From positions 1,543,260,868 through 1,543,324,867 of the forward strand of contig OY728122.1 of NCBI GenBank assembly GCA_963277665.1: a stretch of 64,000 bases of DNA, written 5' to 3'. The DNA comes from Viscum album (Eukaryota; Streptophyta; Magnoliopsida; Santalales; Viscaceae). The translations under genes were made by a program, and so were the position numbers. The notes beneath the pieces are model-generated. The model was not told the origin of the DNA. It did no database searches and saw nothing but the letters and a program-made list of their open reading frames with translations. Numbering within the stretch: position 1 is the first letter of the stretch; each line of letters begins with the position of its first letter. This document shows positions 59,590 through 64,000 of the stretch, piece by piece.

Positions 59590-61310
59590 ATGGAGTGACA
59601 GGTTCATGCTATGCTCTTTTCAGGACATATCAGGCAGAATTTCAATGCTTTTTCGAGCCCGGTTCTTTTAGTAAGAAAGAAGGATTCTTCTGGAAAATTA
59701 TGTGTTGAATATCAGGCTCTCAATAAAGTAACCATCCCGAATAAATTTCTGATACCCGTAGTGGATGAATTGTTAGATGAATTACATGGGGCAAGGTACT
59801 AATCTAAATTGGACATTAAATCAGGTTATCATCAGATTCGAATGCAAGAGGAAGACAATGAAAAAACTTCTTTTCGTACCCATAGTGGAAAATATGAATA
59901 CTTGGTCATGCCTTTAGGCCTTATCAATGCTTTGTACACTTTCCTAGCTATGATGAATGAGCTCTTTAGGTCTTTCCTACGAAAGTTTGTACTTATTTTT
60001 TTCGATGATATTTTAGTCTACAGCTGCCAATGGAAATCTCATCTCAAACATTTTACAGTGGTTCTTTTTTCATTAATTTGGGTAAATGTTCTTTTTCTCA
60101 ACTGAGAAGTAGCTTACTTGGGTCATGTTATTTCTGAAACTGGTGTTTCCATGGGCACTACCAAGGTTTAGGTTGTTTTAGATTGGCTCATTCCTATTTC
60201 TGTTAAGGGGGTCTGTGGTTTTCTCGGCCTCACTGACTTCTATAGGATATGTATTCGCAATTATGGTAAAACAACATAACCCCTTACTGCTCTCTCTAAG
60301 AAGGATAATTTCTCCTGGACTCTAGAGGCCACCCAAGCTTTCCATAAACTCAAATGGTTCATTACGAAGGCTGCTGTTTTGGTTTTAACAGATTTTTTCC
60401 AACAATTTGAGTTGGAATGTGACGCTTATGGTTGGGGTGTGGGTGAAATACTCATGCAACAACGTTTCCCTATCGCTTATTTTAGTAAAGAATTGACAGC
60501 TTCTAACTTAGCCAAGTCTACTTATGAAAAAGAAATCATGTCGTTGGTATTGGCCATCCAACATTGGCGGCCTTATCTTATTAGAAACTCTTGTGTGGTG
60601 TATTCAGATCATCGTAGCCTTAAATTTCTTCTTCATCAACGGGTTGCTACGGCTGATCAGAAATGATGACTTGCTAAATTGCTTGGCTACAGTTGTTTGA
60701 AGTCACGTACAAACCAGGCCGTGAAAATTTTGTCTTCGATGATCTGTCTGGATGCAATGATTCTACTGAGTTATTATTTATCTGATCTCATCATCTAGGA
60801 ACCTCACCCGAATTTGTAGAAGGGTGTTTTCAATGACCCATATTTCAGCAAAGTCATCACGGTGCTGTGGGCGATCTCTACTACTTTCCCTGCTTATAAT
60901 TTTCAGCAAGGGGTCCTCCGCTATAAGGGTCGTCTGGTGTTGTCTAAGTCTTCTCCATGGGTGCCTAAATACCTGTATAATTCTATTCATCCCCATAAGG
61001 AGTTCATTCCGGTTTCTAGTGCACCTATAGGAAATTGGAAGCCAACTTATATTGCATCAGGATGAAAAACCAGGTTCTCCAATTTGTCTGCCAATGTGCC
61101 ATTTTCCAATAGAATAAATATTCCGCACACTCATCGGTCCGCCTTCTTCAACCACTAAAAATCCCCCAGCAGGTATGGTTCGATATCTCTATGGATTTCA
61201 TCACCATACTTCCCAAATATTAGGGTTATACGGAAATCTTGGTCGTCATTGATCGCTTGTCTAAATATGGCCATTTTATTCCCCTTAAACATCTTTACAC
61301 AACGCGCAGT
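59590..61310 (+). pseudogene. Decayed Ty3 chromovirus-like pol fragment
   Basis: RT (59611-60105): [39 protein letters not shown] and FFDDILVYS with the catalytic pair intact. Then VCGFLGLTDFYR near 60210, RNase H (60379-60666: FELECDAYGWGVGEILMQQ, YEKEIMSLVLAIQHW, YSDHRSLKFLL), and integrase pieces (YKGRLVL near 60920, MDFI-like and [10 protein letters not shown] up to about 61310) in shifting frames. gag, protease, the end of integrase and LTRs are absent, so this is a truncated copy. Confidence 0.85.
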
Positions 61311-61626
61311 GTGACACAGTGCTAACGCCTCTACGCTGGATGTTCTCATCTGTCAGGAGTGCCCGATGCTGAATGCGCCAAGTTAGGATGTTGTGATTGG
61401 TTGGGATACCTTTGCACCACCGGTTTTCCGATATCTCGTCGCGTTCCATTCGTTCATTCAAGGAGGAGCAGTAACCACTGCTCGAGAATTTTCCAGATGG
61501 AGAAGCTATGAAACAGCAGCTATCCGATTCGTCCACCAAAAAAATAATGTGAAATATCTGCCTCTTCTCGGGGATGATAATGGCTTCAATGAGGCCTCGA
61601 TGGCAACTTGCCTCCCTGGAGGTCAT
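61298..61626 (-). pseudogene. LINE fragment, zinc-binding RT-associated domain
   Basis: The minus strand reads SPSGKFSSSGYCSSL, then NILTWRIQHRALLTDENIQR and VSHCALCK, the pattern of the zinc-binding domain (zf-RVT) that follows reverse transcriptase in plant LINEs. No RT core is recognisable upstream on the minus strand (to about 61930), though the piece 61933-61706 is open. It abuts the chromovirus fragment near 61300. Confidence 0.7.
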
Positions 61627-62078
61627 GTTTGGAATAGGGCATCCCAGAAAGTAATGTTTGGTGCCTACCTATTTAACATTCCATCAGTTTATTTCCCCAC
61701 TCCAATCACCCAGTGAGAATGCTCCTACAAAATGGAAAGATGAGACAACATTCATTTATCCAGGTTGGACAGGGTCCACCTCTTGCGCGGCCAATCCTCC
61801 CATTTAGCGCCTTATCTACTGAGCATAAACCTAGCCCAGAGAGAGGACCCTTTGATGATCTTCCACACAAGCCTTGCCTGCATGCCTTGCATGGTTTCCG
61901 TAACATTATGAAGACCGACACCACCCTCGTCAATTGGTTTTTTCATGCGGCTCCAGGAGGCCCAATGGCATCTCCCTAGCTAGTTGGCATCCCATAAGAA
62001 GGCCAACATGTTGTTTTTGATCGTAGATATTGTTCCCTTGGGTGTGATAACTGAGAAAATGTGCATGGGTAGTGGGGT
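61627..62078. other. No recognisable gene
   Basis: About 450 bp. Open stretches exist on both strands (61713-61979 plus, 61933-61706 minus) without a family match I can defend. It may be more of the LINE. Confidence 0.4.
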
Positions 62079-62552
62079 ACAAAACGTGCATAGCAGGTGG
62101 TACAAAAGCTCAATTCAACTGAAAACATTGGTTTGGAATTGTCTGGCATATTTTATTCCTCTAGGTATTCCTACACATTTATAGATCTCCAAACCTCACC
62201 GAATTAGGTATATCAGGGGTCATCCAATCCTCTATTCATCACAGATTAGCATTCATTTCTTTAAATCTTCTGAGAAAACATCCTCTCATGCCATCCATAT
62301 CATCCTATTTGAAACTAAGTGGAAGATGTTGCCCTGCCGATGTCGCTGGACCGGGCCAACACGCTGCGGTCACGCCGCGGTCACGCCGCGGTCACGCCGC
62401 GGTCACGCCGCGATTTGGCCCTGCTCCAGGACGACACCCTGCGGCGGTTACTCCTCCTTAGAGAAACATTGAATGGTTAGCTCTATAATTTTTCGTATTT
62501 CCTCATTCCTAAACTATATCTCCTCTCAGCGCTGCCTCTCATCCATCTTTCC
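62079..62552. repeat. Tandem segment, unit 1 (474 bp)
   Basis: Starts ACAAAACGTGCATAGCAGG and ends at ...CATCTTTCC. Nearly identical to 62553-63158 apart from the minisatellite. Contains 4 copies of the 11-bp repeat. Confidence 0.92.
62366..62412. repeat. 11-bp minisatellite, 4 copies
   Basis: GGTCACGCCGC repeated four times, GC-rich and CpG-rich, ending at GCGATTTGG. Confidence 0.9.
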
Positions 62553-63158
62553 ACAAAACGTGCATAGCAGGTGGTACAAAAGCTCAATTCAACTGAAAAC
62601 ATTGGTTTGGAATTGTCTGGCATATTTTATTCCTCTAGGTATTCCTACACATTTCTAGATCTCCAAACCTCACCGAATTAGGTATATCAGCGGTCATCCA
62701 ATCCTCTATTCATCACAGATTAGCATTCATTTCTTTAAATCTTCTGAGAAAACATCCTCTCATGCCATCCATATCATCCTATTTGAAACTAAGTGGAAGA
62801 TGTTGCCCCGCGGATGTCGCTGGACCGGGCCAACACGCTGCGGTCACGCTGCGGTCACGCCGCGGTCACGCCGCGGTCACGCCGCGGTCACGCCGCGGTC
62901 AAGCCGCGGTCACGCCGCGGTCACGCCGCGGTCACGCCGCGGTCACGCCGCGGTCACGCCGCGGTCACGCCGCGGTCACGCCGCGGTCACGCCGCGGTCA
63001 CGCCGCGGTCACGCCGCGATTTGGCCCTGCTCCAGGACGACACCCTGCGGCGGTTACTCCTCCTTAGAGAAACATTGAATGGTTAGCTCTATAATTTTTC
63101 GTATTTCCTCATTCCTAAACTATATCTCCTCTCAGCGCTGCCTCTCATCCATCTTTCC
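62553..63158. repeat. Tandem segment, unit 2 (606 bp)
   Basis: Same sequence as unit 1 with only a few substitutions, but with 16 copies of the 11-bp repeat. The length difference is 132 bp, exactly 12 x 11. Confidence 0.92.
62840..63018. repeat. 11-bp minisatellite, 16 copies
   Basis: GGTCACGCCGC sixteen times, with one CTG variant near the start and one AAG variant (about 62911). No stop codon occurs in any plus-strand frame, because 11 is not a multiple of three and one 33-base cycle covers all frames; the long ORFs here are therefore artefacts. Confidence 0.92.
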
Positions 63159-63371
63159 ACAAAACGTTCATAGCAGGTGGTACAAAAGCTCAATTCAACT
63201 GAAAACATTGGTTTGGAATTGTCTGGCATATTTTATTCCTCTAGGTATTCCTACACATTTCTAGATCTCCAAACCTCACCGAATTAGGTATATCAGGGGT
63301 CATCCAATCCTCTATTCATCACAGATTAGCATTCATTTCTTTAAATCTTCTGAGAAAACATCCTTTCATGT
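63159..63371. repeat. Tandem segment, unit 3 (partial)
   Basis: The first 213 bp of the unit, almost identical, then divergence at CATCCTTTCATGTTG. The unit is cut before the minisatellite. Confidence 0.9.
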
Positions 63372-64000
63372 TGTCCGAACCAGATCATCCTCATCCTCTG
63401 CACATGTCGTCTGAACCGGATCAGCCTGTTGTGATAGAAATTCAATGTCTTCTTTTGACTGAATTTCACACCAAACCAAGAGATAATAAATGAGTCAAAC
63501 AATCAGACAAATGGTTTAGGTTCTTTTTCCTCTGCTCACTACACCTATGACTCTAAAACTCTAGATGCCACTGGCACTGCTATAAAAACCAGAAAACTCT
63601 CCACTAATCTAAACGTCATTCATACCACTGGTTGTCCTATAAAAAATAGGAATCCTCATATTAGTCTAAAGTCTCTTTAGGCTAAGGCACAAACAAAACA
63701 CACTAACATTGATAAACAAGGTACCTTGACACTGGAACCTATAAAACATACAAAAGGAAGCACAACCTCTGTACAAGACCCCACGCTAATGCAGGCACAT
63801 TTTGAACCCATCGGGCAGAGGCTCCTTCCATTAGATCTGGACGCTATCAAGATGCAGAATATAGATGATTCAAAGGACCCAGGTATACCTACTCTTCATT
63901 CTATTAATTTAACTTTTGTTGGTGCTAAATCTGTAGATAATATGAACTATTATGAACAGCCTGTATCCCTATTATCTAACCAAAATACCATTTCGTTGAT
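63372..64000 (+). other. Unidentified coding-like stretch running off the window
   Basis: A frame from 63368 reads MLSEPDHPHPLHMSSEPDQP to a TGA near 63490. A second frame from about 63460 is then open to the window end (about 180 codons) apart from one TAG near 63678. Its sequence includes NGLGSFSSAHYTYDSKTLD, LMQAHFEPIGQRLLPLDLD and TISL at the edge. I recognise no family. The single frameshift and single stop suggest a mildly decayed gene or a LINE ORF1-like region. Confidence 0.4.

Noticed and set aside
62762..63086. Three overlapping ORFs repeating the peptide GHAAVTPRSRR
   Set aside because: An 11-bp repeat without stop codons opens all plus frames automatically.

Overview
This is a repeat-dense stretch of a plant nuclear genome, AT-rich overall and probably from a large-genome flowering plant; the clade cannot be fixed from the sequence. 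Everything recognisable is transposable-element DNA. I found no convincing host gene, no tRNA or rRNA gene, no CRISPR array and nothing prokaryotic. The signals for a plant are Athila and Tat/Ogre Ty3 elements, CACTA (En/Spm) transposases with plant-type introns, and a plant LINE zinc-domain fragment.

Layout. (1) 1125-31147 is a single large minus-strand Tat/Ogre-type LTR retrotransposon (about 19.1 kb without its insertion). It has a 2.8-kb left (3') LTR, a 3.6-kb right (5') LTR, a near-match target duplication and decayed gag, protease, reverse transcriptase, RNase H, second RNase H and integrase. (2) Nested in it at 8796-19682 is a complete-length Athila-type element, also minus strand, with 1.73/1.74-kb LTRs, a perfect 5-bp duplication (AGCCT) and a pol broken by a few stops and frameshifts. 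(3) 31153-36900 holds a heavily decayed plus-strand Ty3 chromovirus-like element with an initiator-Met-type primer site. (4) 38853-58745 is a cluster of CACTA DNA-transposon sequence, all plus strand: an old element (termini near 38853/39326, ruined TNP2 gene 44338-47586), a second terminus at 48030, and a much better preserved element starting at 50984. The third carries a three-exon TNP2-type gene and a seven-exon Transposase_24-type gene, each spoiled by one in-frame TGA, between inverted C-rich and G-rich arrays. (5) 59590-61310 is a second decayed chromovirus pol that abuts a minus-strand LINE fragment. (6) 62079-63371 is a near-identical tandem duplication whose units differ mainly in the copy number of an 11-bp minisatellite (4 versus 16), followed by an unidentified coding-like stretch running off the window.

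How the parts work together. Each retroelement has the usual order: primer site, gag, protease, RT, RNase H, integrase, polypurine tract. The third CACTA element has the usual two-gene arrangement, a TNP2-type catalytic transposase and a second protein presumed to bind subterminal repeats. None of the retroelements looks able to act on its own. The third CACTA element is the closest to functional. Insertion order by nesting: the 31-36.9 kb element and its flank, then Ogre, then Athila. No novel defence, RNA or regulatory system is visible; the most unusual items are the repeat architectures listed in the findings.
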